28,165 nucleotides of DNA, from the NCBI GenBank assembly GCA_007120915.1, contig SKMT01000149.1, positions 1 through 28,165 of the forward strand, read 5' to 3'. This document shows, one piece after another, positions 1 through 10,917 of this stretch. Source of the stretch: Myxococcales bacterium. GTDB lineage: Bacteria; Myxococcota_A; Bradymonadia; Bradymonadales; Bradymonadaceae. Position numbers and translations under genes: made by a program. Each line of letters opens with the position of its first letter. Position 1 is the first letter of the stretch. The notes below the pieces were generated by a model that was not told the DNA's origin, ran no database searches, and worked only from the letters and a program-made list of their open reading frames with translations.

Positions 1-181
1 ATTTATCGAACGGCTGGCGACCAAAACGGAAGTCGAGCAGGCCGCCCGCGACATCGCTTGCAGCAGCGAGTCGATCACCGACATTGTAGAGATGGCTGAA
101 GGTTACGTCGGCTGGAGCCGGGGGCGCATCAAGCTGATGGCTTCTCAGCTCGAAAAGCTCATCGAAAAGAAGCAGGCGTAA
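1..181 (+). CDS. C-terminal end of an unrecognised protein (partial)
   Basis: A reading frame is open from the left edge and ends at a TAA at 179-181, giving 59 residues of a protein that begins outside the window. The visible part is mainly helical in character, has two cysteines or fewer, and ends in a Lys-rich tail (LEKLIEKKQA). I do not recognise the family. It is taken as real because the frame has sensible codon use up to the stop, the stop is followed ten bases later by a heptanucleotide array of the kind seen at other gene ends in this window, and the next gene starts on the same strand at 399. Confidence 0.55.
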   Translation, partial: FIERLATKTEVEQAARDIACSSESITDIVEMAEGYVGWSRGRIKLMASQLEKLIEKKQA

Positions 182-190
182 GGTTTCGCG

Positions 191-286
191 CGCCCAGCGC
201 CCAGCACCCAGCCCCCAGCGCCCAGAGCCCAGCGCCCAGCGCCCAGCACCCAGAGCCCAGCACCCAGCGCCCAGCACCCAGCGCCC
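191..286. repeat. Heptanucleotide tandem array, NNCCCAG family, about 13 units
   Basis: Thirteen consecutive 7-bp units of form NNCCCAG (CG, CA, AG or CC in the first two places) run from 191 to 281, followed by a partial unit. It begins ten bases after the stop codon of the upstream partial gene. The reverse strand reads through as an artificial Leu-Gly-Ala-Gly-Trp repeat, so open frames crossing it are not evidence of a gene. The same family recurs at 1586-1624 and 4998-5029. Confidence 0.95.
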
Positions 287-398
287 TTGTTTTCACAACG
301 GATGTGCTCACTTTCCGGGTCGACGTACCGGCACCGCTCGGTGTTGGAGACGATGACGTATCTTCGTTGGCCCGTGGTGTTTTCCAGGGAGGTCGAAC

Positions 399-1574
399 AT
401 GTTCAAAAACGCGTTGCGCCTGCCCTTTCGGCTTCTCGGGATACCGGTGTATCTGGATGTCACCTTCCTGATCATTTTGCCGATCCTCGCCTGGCTGATC
501 GGAGCCCAGCTCGAGGAGTTCTTGTTGCTGACCGGGCTCGACGAGGTCATCGCCATCGAGCCGCTGGTCACCGGGGCGACGCCATACTGGCTGGGGCTTG
601 CGGCTGCGATTGCTCTCTTCGTCAGCGTCGTGATCCACGAGTTGGGTCATGCCGTCACCGGACGGCTCTACGACGTCGAAACGGAACGCATCACCCTCTG
701 GCTGCTCGGCGGGATGGCGCATTTTAAGGAGATGCCCAAACAGAAGGGCGCGGAGGCGGTGGTCGCCATCGCCGGTCCCATCGTCAGCGGAGCGCTGGGC
801 GGGCTGGCCTTTCTGATACTGGCGTTCGTACCCACCGAGATGGGTGGGCTGTACTTCGTGGTCATCTACACCGCCTACATGAACATCCTGCTGGCGGTAT
901 TCAACATGATTCCAGCGCTGCCACTTGACGGGGGTCGAGTGCTTCGATCGTTGTTGCACCTGAAGATGAGCCGGCTTCGGGCCACACAGATCTCGGCGAG
1001 CATCTCCAAGGGGCTGGCGATTGCGCTGGGGCTGTTCGGACTGCTGGCGTTCAACCTGTTCATGATCCTGATCGCCTTCTTCATCTACATCGCCGTGAAC
1101 GCAGAGGCGCAGTACGCCATCTTCACCGACGCGCTGTCGAAGTTCAGAGTCGATCAACTGATGTCGAGCCCCGTCGACACCGTGCCTCCCTCCATGCCGG
1201 TCGATGAGGTGCTGAGCAAAATGCTCGCTCAAGCCCGGGTGGCCTATCCCGTCAAAAACGACGCCGGCGAGTTCATCGGCGAGATCACCATCGACGAGGT
1301 CCAGCAGGCTCCTGCGACGGTGGCCGTCGAAGACGCCATGGGCCGGGATCTGCCCGAAGCGATCACCTTCGACAAGAGCGCCTCCGATCTGTTCGAGAAG
1401 ATGATCCGCGACGACAACCACCGGCTTCTGGTCGTCGACGACCAGGGTTTTGTGGTGGGCATCGTCACCAAGACCGACCTGATGCGGGCGCTGCAGATTG
1501 TGTCCGGGTCTGGGTCAATCCCGCGGCGCGATGACAATTCGCGGCCACGGCCCACGGGCGTGGCACGGCGGTGA
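399..1574 (+). CDS. M50-family site-2 protease with C-terminal CBS domains
   Basis: 391 residues. An integral-membrane zinc metalloprotease expected to cut substrates within the membrane. The zinc motif HELGH lies at residues 80-84 in a hydrophobic helix, and the second signature, NMIPALPLDGGR with the metal-binding Asp, is at about 159-170. Hydrophobic segments fill residues 15-230. Residues 240-365 look like a pair of CBS domains (LMSSPVDTVPPSMPVDEVL; GFVVGIVTKTDLMRAL), which in this family probably sense adenine nucleotides and regulate activity. The ATG at 399 is preceded by a good ribosome site (GGGAGG, eight bases upstream). No anti-sigma factor or other obvious substrate gene is adjacent. 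Family assignment is firm; the substrate is unknown. Confidence 0.93.
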   Translation: MFKNALRLPFRLLGIPVYLDVTFLIILPILAWLIGAQLEEFLLLTGLDEVIAIEPLVTGATPYWLGLAAAIALFVSVVIHELGHAVTGRLYDVETERITLWLLGGMAHFKEMPKQKGAEAVVAIAGPIVSGALGGLAFLILAFVPTEMGGLYFVVIYTAYMNILLAVFNMIPALPLDGGRVLRSLLHLKMSRLRATQISASISKGLAIALGLFGLLAFNLFMILIAFFIYIAVNAEAQYAIFTDALSKFRVDQLMSSPVDTVPPSMPVDEVLSKMLAQARVAYPVKNDAGEFIGEITIDEVQQAPATVAVEDAMGRDLPEAITFDKSASDLFEKMIRDDNHRLLVVDDQGFVVGIVTKTDLMRALQIVSGSGSIPRRDDNSRPRPTGVARR

Positions 1575-1585
1575 TGGTCATCTCG

Positions 1586-1624
1586 CCTCCAGCACCCAGC
1601 ACCCAGCGCCCAGCGCCCAGCACC
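1586..1624. repeat. Heptanucleotide array, NNCCCAG family, between convergent genes
   Basis: Four clean units (CACCCAG or CGCCCAG) at 1593-1620 with degenerate flanking units. It occupies most of the 52-bp gap between the stop of the site-2 protease (1574) and the stop of the convergent lipid kinase (1627), ending two bases before the latter. Confidence 0.9.
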
Positions 1625-1626
1625 TG

Positions 1627-2574
1627 TCATTTGATGATAATCTCCAACCGCGGCCCCGTCTCAAGCGTGACCACCCCACCTTCGGCGGTGTGCATGTCGC
1701 CGTCGATGGTATAGCTGATGGGGACGTCGGAGCGGAATACCGCCCGAGAGCTGACAGCGTCCGGGAAGTCCTCTTTGTCGACGGGCAGCCCCATTCGAAG
1801 GCGAGGAAACGCCTGGGCAACCCCCATAGGGTCAGCGGTCACCCCCAGCAGATGAAAGGCATTTTTTCGTTCCTGGCAACGGATGAAAGGCCGGAAGCCG
1901 AGCCCGATCTGGTCTTGCGTCGACGCGATAACCGCCGAGTAGTCGCGCACCGGCCACACGGTGTTGTCCATCTCGATACGAGCCCGGAAGGGCCGGAACA
2001 GCTTGTCGGTCAGTTCTCCGCCTCCGGTGGGGATCGACGCCAGCCCCTTCGCCAGCAACACCGCCGCCGTGGTGGGGCTGGGGTTTCCGGTGCCGTAGTA
2101 CAGCTCCAGGAAGTTGGAGACGATGCCGTTGCCGAAGATAAATCCGTAGCGGGTGCCCGTGTCATCGGTCACCTTCAGGATGTCGCGCTCTGTGGTCTCG
2201 AAGGGCTGGCCGGTGTAATACTTTTCGACCAGATTCGCCAGCAGACGCGGGGGGTTGCCCTTGATTCCGATGCCATCGGACACGGTGTTCATCGTGCCCC
2301 CGCGAAGCAGCGCGATTTTCGGAAGCGGGTCGTCGCCGTAGACCTCGATGAAGGTACTCAGCGTGACGTGGTTGGTCCCGTCGCCGCCGTTGAGCCCCAG
2401 AATGTCGATGCCGTTTTGCTTAAACTCGCGGGCGACGTCGGTGACATCCTCGATGCGATTGGTCAACTCGTAGGTGTCGTGTTGACCGAGCATATAGCCG
2501 AGCCGGCGCATCCGTTCTGGATAGCGCCGGTTGCGACGGCTGTGGGGGTTGGTGACGATTCCGATACCGGGCAT
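1627..2574 (-). CDS. Diacylglycerol kinase-like lipid kinase
   Basis: 315 residues. The N-terminal half matches the diacylglycerol/sphingosine kinase catalytic fold: an opening strand of type GIGIVTNPHSRRN, then the nucleotide-binding GGDGT motif in NGGDGTNHV, and the downstream GTMNTVSDGI corresponding to the family's GTxN(D/T) segment. Such enzymes phosphorylate diacylglycerol or related lipids at the inner membrane. The start is placed at the ATG at 2572-2574 because it has a clear AGGAG ribosome site six bases upstream and directly begins the conserved fold; the frame is open up to 2637, but that extension adds 21 unconserved residues. Exact lipid substrate is not predictable from sequence. 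Confidence 0.88.
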   Translation of the reverse strand: MPGIGIVTNPHSRRNRRYPERMRRLGYMLGQHDTYELTNRIEDVTDVAREFKQNGIDILGLNGGDGTNHVTLSTFIEVYGDDPLPKIALLRGGTMNTVSDGIGIKGNPPRLLANLVEKYYTGQPFETTERDILKVTDDTGTRYGFIFGNGIVSNFLELYYGTGNPSPTTAAVLLAKGLASIPTGGGELTDKLFRPFRARIEMDNTVWPVRDYSAVIASTQDQIGLGFRPFIRCQERKNAFHLLGVTADPMGVAQAFPRLRMGLPVDKEDFPDAVSSRAVFRSDVPISYTIDGDMHTAEGGVVTLETGPRLEIIIK

Positions 2575-2654
2575 GACACTCCTGAAACTTCGGTTGCCAA
2601 ACGCCGCAAGCATAAGCGCGCAACCGGCCACCGGCAACCTTCAGAGCCCCAGTG

Positions 2655-2696
2655 AACCACCAACCGATAACCAACAACCAATAACCAATAACTGCC
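2655..2696. repeat. Heptanucleotide array, AACCAAT family, touching a stop codon
   Basis: Six units of consensus AACCAAT (variants AACCACC, AACCGAT, AACCAAC, AACTGCC) cover 2655-2696 without interruption. The next base begins the stop codon (TAA on the minus strand, 2697-2699) of the cysteine-rich lipoprotein gene, so the array is the immediate 3' end of that gene. Confidence 0.92.
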
Positions 2697-4817
2697 TTAC
2701 TCGTCGTCCGCCTCGGTGGAGCAGGCATCGAGAGTGTCGGACTGGAATCCGTCATCCCAGGTGACCGTCGCCTCGGTGCATCGGGTCATGCCACCCTCGT
2801 CGCAGTCGGCGTCGCCGTTGGCCGGGTCGCACAACTTGGTGCACAGCGACTCTTCCTCGGTCGGCTCTTCGGAGATACAGATCGTGTCCCAACTGCTGCA
2901 GTTCGGATCGTCCATGGGACAGTCACAGACGTATTCAGACGGACAATCCAAGTCATCAAAACAGCTCAGGTCGGTCTCCGAGTAGATCGACACCTCCAGG
3001 CAGGCGCCGGTTTCGCAGTCGAGGTTGCTGGAGCATTCCTCGCCCACTTCCCCGTCTCCGACGGTGTGATCGCAGTAGGTGTACAGCACGTTGTCGTCTT
3101 CATCGACCTGGTACTGACAGACGTTGCCGCCGTCGCAGTCATCATTGGTGGTGCAACTGGCCAGGCAGGCGCCCAGATCGCTGCCCATCGCCGCGCAGAC
3201 CTGGTCATCGGCGCAGTCCCGATCGGTCTCCTCGCAGAACTCGGTGCACTCACCGGTGGTGTCATCCTCGCTGGGCCAGCAGAAGTCACTCTCACAGTTG
3301 GCCGACTCGGTACAGCTTGCGCCAAGCGAGCTTTCACCGGGGTTGGTGAATCCGCAGAATGCGCCGTCGACCTCATCGTTCTCGTCGAGCAGGATGCTGT
3401 TGCAGGCAGTGTCGTCGAGGTCGCAGTCGTAGGTGGCGCTGCATTCGGTGATCGGGATTTCGCCGCAGATATCGAGTTCGCCGTCCACTCCGTCTTTGGT
3501 GACCGTCTCGTCCTCGTCGCACTGCTGGTAGTCTCCGCAGTGGTCGCCGTCTTCACAGGGCGATGAGCAAAACCCGGCGTCGTTGCAGAACCGCGACAGG
3601 CAGTCGTCATCGTCGTCACAGCCTGTTCCGCTTTCTGCTCCGTCGTTGTCGTCCAGACAGACCGTGTCCAGATCATCATCAGCGGTAGTGACCACGGCGC
3701 AGACATCGTCATCGGTGCAGTCGTCGTCGGAGAGGCAGAACTCGGGGACCGTGCAGGTGCTGGCGGAGCCGTCGGCGCCGTTGCGTTCGTAGGTTGAGGT
3801 GGTGCATTCGGAGCCGGGGATGTCTTCGCACAGCTCATCGCTATCACAGGGGGCTTTGCACACGCCGTCTTCGCAGAGGTTCTGGGCGCAGTCGCTGTCG
3901 TCGCTGCAGGTGTCGCCGCCTTCGCCGCCGTCGGCGTTAGGTTCGTCGCAGACAAACCCGAACTGGTCGTCCGTCACCGATGCGACACAGCGATCGCTTC
4001 CGTCGCAATCCTCGTCGCTCACACAGCTTTCCGGGGGTTGTTCGGTGCACACGTAGGTGTCTTCGCCGTCGCCCAGATCTTCGCCGGTGCACACGTAGTC
4101 GCCGTCCGCCTCGCAGTCCGAGGGGTTGTCACAGGGCTGGGAGCACTCTCCGTCGAGGCACAACCCGGAGGCGCAGTCGTCATCGTCGCTGCATTCGTCG
4201 CCGGGCTCACCGGGGCCGACGGGATCGTCGCAGGTCAGCGAAACGTCGCCGTTGCGATCGACCACACAGCGGTCGTCCGGATCACAGTCTCCGTCGGCGG
4301 TGCACAGCGTCGGCGGCACACAGACATCGACGTCCGCATCACCACCGCAGACCAGATCATCGGCACACTCGTCATCATCGGTGCATTCACTGGTGCAGAT
4401 CCCGTCGTAGCAAAGCCCGCTTTCACATTGAGCGGAGTCGGTACACGCTTCACCATCTTCCAGATCGTCGGTGGGCGTGACGCACTCACCCTCGCCGCCG
4501 GGCTCATCCAACGCGCAGACTTCGTCAGGGTCGCAGTCGTCGTCGTCCTGACAACTCTGCGGATCTTCGCCCTGGTTGTCGTTGTTCTGATTATTCTGGT
4601 TGGTCTGGTTGTCCTGATTGGCGTTGGACTGATTGGTGTTCGTCTGGTTCTGGCTCTGGTTGGGCTCTTCTTCGTTGGCGTTGACCACCCGGTTGTCTTC
4701 TTCACCGTCGTTGTCAACCTGACCGCCCGTGACTTCATCCTCGCCACAGCCGATCGCCGCAACCAAAAGAACCGTAACCACTGTCACCAAAATCGATTGC
4801 ATCCATGAACGCGCCAT
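2697..4817 (-). CDS. Cysteine-rich, Asp-rich repeat lipoprotein
   Basis: 706 residues. A signal peptide ends in the lipobox AIGC with the lipidated Cys at residue 24. It is followed by an acidic stretch, a low-complexity Asn/Gln/Thr linker (about residues 40-85), and then a long series of repeats with spacing like C-x(2-4)-DDC-x(5-8)-C, often written DDDDC. The Cys pattern suggests many small disulfide-bonded modules, and the Asp clusters could bind calcium or provide salt tolerance. Similar Cys-rich lipoproteins are common in myxobacteria and relatives, with roles largely unknown. The ATG at 4817 has a GGGAGA ribosome site. It is separated from the upstream RND gene by about 210 bp, so it is probably transcribed on its own. 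Location is expected on the outer membrane or cell surface. Confidence 0.88.
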   Translation of the reverse strand: MARSWMQSILVTVVTVLLVAAIGCGEDEVTGGQVDNDGEEDNRVVNANEEEPNQSQNQTNTNQSNANQDNQTNQNNQNNDNQGEDPQSCQDDDDCDPDEVCALDEPGGEGECVTPTDDLEDGEACTDSAQCESGLCYDGICTSECTDDDECADDLVCGGDADVDVCVPPTLCTADGDCDPDDRCVVDRNGDVSLTCDDPVGPGEPGDECSDDDDCASGLCLDGECSQPCDNPSDCEADGDYVCTGEDLGDGEDTYVCTEQPPESCVSDEDCDGSDRCVASVTDDQFGFVCDEPNADGGEGGDTCSDDSDCAQNLCEDGVCKAPCDSDELCEDIPGSECTTSTYERNGADGSASTCTVPEFCLSDDDCTDDDVCAVVTTADDDLDTVCLDDNDGAESGTGCDDDDDCLSRFCNDAGFCSSPCEDGDHCGDYQQCDEDETVTKDGVDGELDICGEIPITECSATYDCDLDDTACNSILLDENDEVDGAFCGFTNPGESSLGASCTESANCESDFCWPSEDDTTGECTEFCEETDRDCADDQVCAAMGSDLGACLASCTTNDDCDGGNVCQYQVDEDDNVLYTYCDHTVGDGEVGEECSSNLDCETGACLEVSIYSETDLSCFDDLDCPSEYVCDCPMDDPNCSSWDTICISEEPTEEESLCTKLCDPANGDADCDEGGMTRCTEATVTWDDGFQSDTLDACSTEADDE

Positions 4818-4980
4818 CTTGCTTCTCCCGGAGGTCTAAAGCAGTAAAATCGTACAAATTTTCCTCTATCGGTGGCGCACCATACAGAAACCCCGCCATC
4901 GATTCCAGTGCGTTGGTGAGCGTCCCCGGACCGACTTGAGTTTCGGTGTAATGAGGAGTCTTCAGCATCTCTGAGTCGCC

Positions 4981-4993
4981 GTGGTGACACCAC
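4981..4993. other. Short palindrome in a module shared with the 32-bp repeats
   Basis: GTGGTGACACCAC is a 13-base palindrome about one central base. It is followed directly by CGCCGTCC and then by the heptanucleotide array. The same block, with only two differences in the loop, forms the junction of the 32-bp repeats at 12341-12443. The rest of the interval 4818-4997 holds no convincing gene; it must contain the promoter of the cysteine-rich lipoprotein. Confidence 0.6.
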
Positions 4994-4997
4994 CGCC

Positions 4998-5028
4998 GTC
5001 CCAGCACCCAGAGCCCAGAGCCCAGCAC

Positions 5029-5029
<1 letters not shown>
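4998..5029. repeat. Heptanucleotide array, NNCCCAG family, at the end of the RND gene
   Basis: Four units of NNCCCAG (GT, CA, AG, AG) and a partial fifth unit. The last base overlaps the stop codon of the RND permease (TAG on the minus strand, 5029-5031), so the array starts exactly at the gene's 3' end. Confidence 0.9.
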
Positions 5030-8135
<3,106 letters not shown>

Positions 8136-8139
<4 letters not shown>

Positions 8140-9362
8140 TGTCCACCCTCCACCGGCGGTTGGGCGGGCCCCTCATCGGCGTCCGAGGCGTCGATATCCC
8201 GGATCTTGAAGCCTTCTTCGAGCCGCTCATGGCCTCGAAGCACGATGCGATCGCCCTCTTCGAGCTTTTCGGTGATCTCTGTGCGATCTCGGCTCTGCAG
8301 CCCGACCGACGAAAACTCCACGCGCTTCGCTTCGTCGTCCTCGACCACCCACACATAAGGGGTGCCGTCGGCGTCGTGGACCAGCGCCTGATTGTCGATG
8401 GTCAGCGCATCCTCGCTTTTGCCCAACAGCAGGCTGACCCGGGCGAACATCCCGGGCAGAAGCAGAATCTCCTCCATCTCTTCGATCTCTACGTCCACCC
8501 TCAGGCTACGCGTGGTCGCGTCCAGCGCCGGTGAGACCCGGCGCACCTGCCCCGGCACTTCGATGCTGCCCAGCGCCCCCACCCGCACCGTCGCCTCGGT
8601 GTCGTGGTGGATGTTGCCCGCTTCGCGCTCCGGGATCTGAACCCGCAGATACAACTGCTCGCCGTCGACGATGCTGTAGAGCGGCTGCTCCGGGCCCACA
8701 TAGGTGCCGCGGTCGACGTAACGCATCGCCACCTGCCCGTCGAAGGGGGCGCGAAGCTCGGTGTTGCGCAAATCCTCGCGCGCCGACTCCAGCCGGGCTT
8801 GTGTCTCCTCGATCTGGGCGTCGGCGACGGCGACCTGCTGTTCGGCCGAGCGGATCGACGCTTCCAACTCTTCCATCTCTCGCTCGGTGACCATATCCCG
8901 GTCTACCAGCGGTCTTTTGCGTTCCCGGTCCGATTCCAGGTTCTCCAGGTTGACCTTCGCCTCCTCCAGATTGGCCTCGGCAACTCTGGCGTTGGCCTCC
9001 AGCTCCCGGACGGTCTGGCGGATGGAGGTGTCGTCCACTTCGGCCAGAAGCTGACCAGCTTCGACGGGATCGCCGATGTCGACGGCCAATTCGGTGAGCC
9101 GCCCCGGCACCTCCGGGGACATCTCGGTCATCTGCTCCGAGCGGATCTCTCCGGCGTAGTCGCCGGTGACCTCGAAGGCGCCGCGTTCGACCTCAACGGT
9201 CTCCACGGTGACCACCACCTCGTCGTCGTCTCCCATCATTCCCGGGGGGCCACCTTCGGGGGGCCCGTCGTCGTCATCGCCGCTGCATCCGATCAGCAGC
9301 GCCGCCGCTGCCACCAGAAGCACCCACCGCCAGGTTGTGCACCATTTGTTGATCTTCATCAT
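8136..9362 (-). CDS. Lipid-anchored membrane fusion (adaptor) protein of the RND pump
   Basis: 408 residues. A signal peptide with lipobox LIGC lipidates Cys26, then comes a short acidic linker. The order of segments is typical: a first lipoyl half-motif (PGRLTELAVDIGDPVEAGQLLAEVD), a long Glu/Arg-rich alpha-hairpin at about residues 95-185, the second lipoyl half (LRAPFDGQVAMRYVDRGTYV), beta-barrel and membrane-proximal domains. It bridges the RND permease and outer-membrane factor in the periplasm. Two consecutive ATGs (9362 and 9359) follow an AAGGAA ribosome site; either could be used. It overlaps the permease gene by 4 bp. Confidence 0.95.
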
Positions 9363-9372
9363 CGTTTTCCTT

Positions 9373-9387
9373 CCCGGGCCCGGGCCC
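9373..9387. other. GC palindrome just upstream of the adaptor ribosome site
   Basis: CCCGGGCCCGGGCCC contains two overlapping perfect 12-bp palindromes and lies in the 84-bp gap between the outer-membrane factor and adaptor genes, immediately 5' of the adaptor's ribosome site. In the polycistronic mRNA it could form a stable hairpin that adjusts adaptor translation or processing. This is a structural observation only. Confidence 0.35.
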
Positions 9388-9446
9388 CGACACGCTCCGA
9401 GCCCCTGCGCATTACACGTGCGTTACAAGAGGTGTCGCGGCTCGAA

Positions 9447-10733
9447 TCATTCCTGTTGCTCCAGATACCGGTACTGTACTTCGGCGACACGTGCCTGAAA
9501 TCGAACCTGATTGAGCGTCATCTCAGCGTCGAGCAACTCCTGGGAGGCATCCGATACTTCCAGCCCGGTCACAAGCCCCTGCTCGTACTGCGCCAGGACC
9601 TGATCATAGGTCTGTTCGACCGCCTCCAGACGCTGCCGGGCCACCTCAATACGGGCCGCGGCGCTTTCCCAGTCGCGATACGCCTGTGCCATCTCGACGT
9701 TGGCGTCGCGCAGATCGCGCTCCAGCTCCAGTTCGGCCTGTCGAACCTCGGCTTGCGCCTCGTCGGCGCGGGCAAATCGCGCGCCGCCCTGGTACAGATC
9801 CCAGGTCGCCGACAGGGTTAACGACCAGTTAAAATAGTCCGGGTCGAACGCCGTGGGTTCGCCCCATCGGGTGTTCAAACTCAGCCCCACCCGGGGGGCG
9901 AAGCCCCACCAGACGCCGCGGCGGCCAAGCTCGGCAGCTTCGACGCCGGCGCGCCGACCTGTAAAGTCGGTGCGCTCCTCCGTAACAGACGCCCGCTGGG
10001 GCGGCGGATCGGTTTCGATATCCTCCGGATCGAACTCGGCGCGAAGCTGCCCGTCCGGGTCGCGACCCAGCAGTGTGGCCAGACCGTCGGCGGCGTTGCC
10101 GCGCGCTGCGTCAGCTTCCAGAAGCGCCTGCTCTGCTTCCAGCACTTCGGCGCGCGCCCGGCTCACATCGACCTCCACGGCAAAACCGGCGTCGCGCAAC
10201 TCTTCGGCTTCCTCCAGGTACTCGCGCCGCCACTCGATGGCCGCTTCTGCGATTTCGACCTCCCGCTGGGCCGACGCCAGGGTGAAGAACGCCACTTCCG
10301 CATCCAATTCCAGAAAATGGCGCTCCCATTCGGCGCTGGCCTCCGCCACATCTACCATTGCATCGGACTGCCAGTAGTCGTAGTACGCCGGACCATCAAA
10401 GATCGTCAGCGATGCAATCCCCGTGATGCCCCAGTCATAACGGCGTCGGATCGCCTGATCGCCGATCTCGACTTCCTCACCGCCCTGGCGGGTGAGCTCA
10501 CCGGTGGCGCTCAACTGGGGAAACAACGCCCCCAGCGCCTGTCGACGCAACGCCCGGCTCTGGCGTACCTCCATCTGTGTGATCTGATGGGTTTCGTGCT
10601 GCTGGGGCACCTCTTCGAGCACCTGCTCAAGCGTTACTTCCTCAGCACCGGAGTGCACCGGCAGAAGACAGGCCATCAGCCCGGCGGCCACAAATGTGAC
10701 GGTAGAAGCAATGTTGGTACGACAGTACGACAT
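9447..10733 (-). CDS. TolC-family outer-membrane efflux protein
   Basis: 428 residues with a signal peptide ending around residue 30 (VHSGA). The body is rich in Glu, Ala, Arg and Gln with heptad-like helices, and shows the internal duplication of TolC-type factors: a helical segment at roughly 120-200 (VEVDVSRARAEVLEAEQALL) and a matching one at 330-415 (LEVSDASQELLDAEMTLNQV). It is expected to form the outer-membrane channel and periplasmic tunnel of the pump. It is first in the operon with the adaptor and RND permease. No strong ribosome site is visible before the ATG at 10733; a 14-bp palindrome lies 15-28 bases upstream. Confidence 0.93.
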   Translation of the reverse strand: MSYCRTNIASTVTFVAAGLMACLLPVHSGAEEVTLEQVLEEVPQQHETHQITQMEVRQSRALRRQALGALFPQLSATGELTRQGGEEVEIGDQAIRRRYDWGITGIASLTIFDGPAYYDYWQSDAMVDVAEASAEWERHFLELDAEVAFFTLASAQREVEIAEAAIEWRREYLEEAEELRDAGFAVEVDVSRARAEVLEAEQALLEADAARGNAADGLATLLGRDPDGQLRAEFDPEDIETDPPPQRASVTEERTDFTGRRAGVEAAELGRRGVWWGFAPRVGLSLNTRWGEPTAFDPDYFNWSLTLSATWDLYQGGARFARADEAQAEVRQAELELERDLRDANVEMAQAYRDWESAAARIEVARQRLEAVEQTYDQVLAQYEQGLVTGLEVSDASQELLDAEMTLNQVRFQARVAEVQYRYLEQQE

Positions 10734-10747
10734 CGATGTTTCGGGGC

Positions 10748-10761
10748 TTAACGAGCGTTAA
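10748..10761. promoter_or_regulatory. Candidate operator palindrome upstream of the efflux operon
   Basis: TTAACGAGCGTTAA is a 14-bp inverted repeat with a 2-bp centre, in the 184-bp region between the divergent efflux operon and the FadL-like gene. Its position, just before the first gene of an RND operon, and its size are typical of TetR- or MarR-type operators. No regulator gene is nearby, so the binding protein is unknown. Confidence 0.45.
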
Positions 10762-10767
10762 ACTGCC

Positions 10768-10780
10768 GGAGTGGCACTCC
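10768..10780. promoter_or_regulatory. Second candidate operator in the divergent region
   Basis: GGAGTGGCACTCC is a perfect 6-bp inverted repeat about one central base, six bases away from the first palindrome. A further GC-rich inverted repeat (arms CCGGGC/GCCCGG) sits at 10789-10802. The tight cluster in a divergent promoter region suggests regulator binding or mRNA leader structure; there is no direct evidence for either. Confidence 0.4.
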
Positions 10781-10917
10781 AAAGTCGGCCGGGCCCGCCC
10801 GGTGCGGAGCTGAAATCCTGCCATCGATTGGGAGGGTAACTGTTCCGGCAATACCTTGTCGCCGACGGGAGGAGACGATACCGTACGGCAAGCGCACTCC
10901 CGTCAGGTTCGGACACG

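Noticed and set aside
159..1421. A 420-residue minus-strand open frame opposite the site-2 protease
   Set aside because: It overlaps the protease gene entirely and its C-terminus is a translation of the NNCCCAG array (LGAG-Trp repeats); there is no family signature.
4735..5028. A small minus-strand open frame between the RND and lipoprotein genes
   Set aside because: It starts inside the heptanucleotide array, overlaps the lipoprotein gene start in another frame, and lacks a ribosome site and recognisable features.
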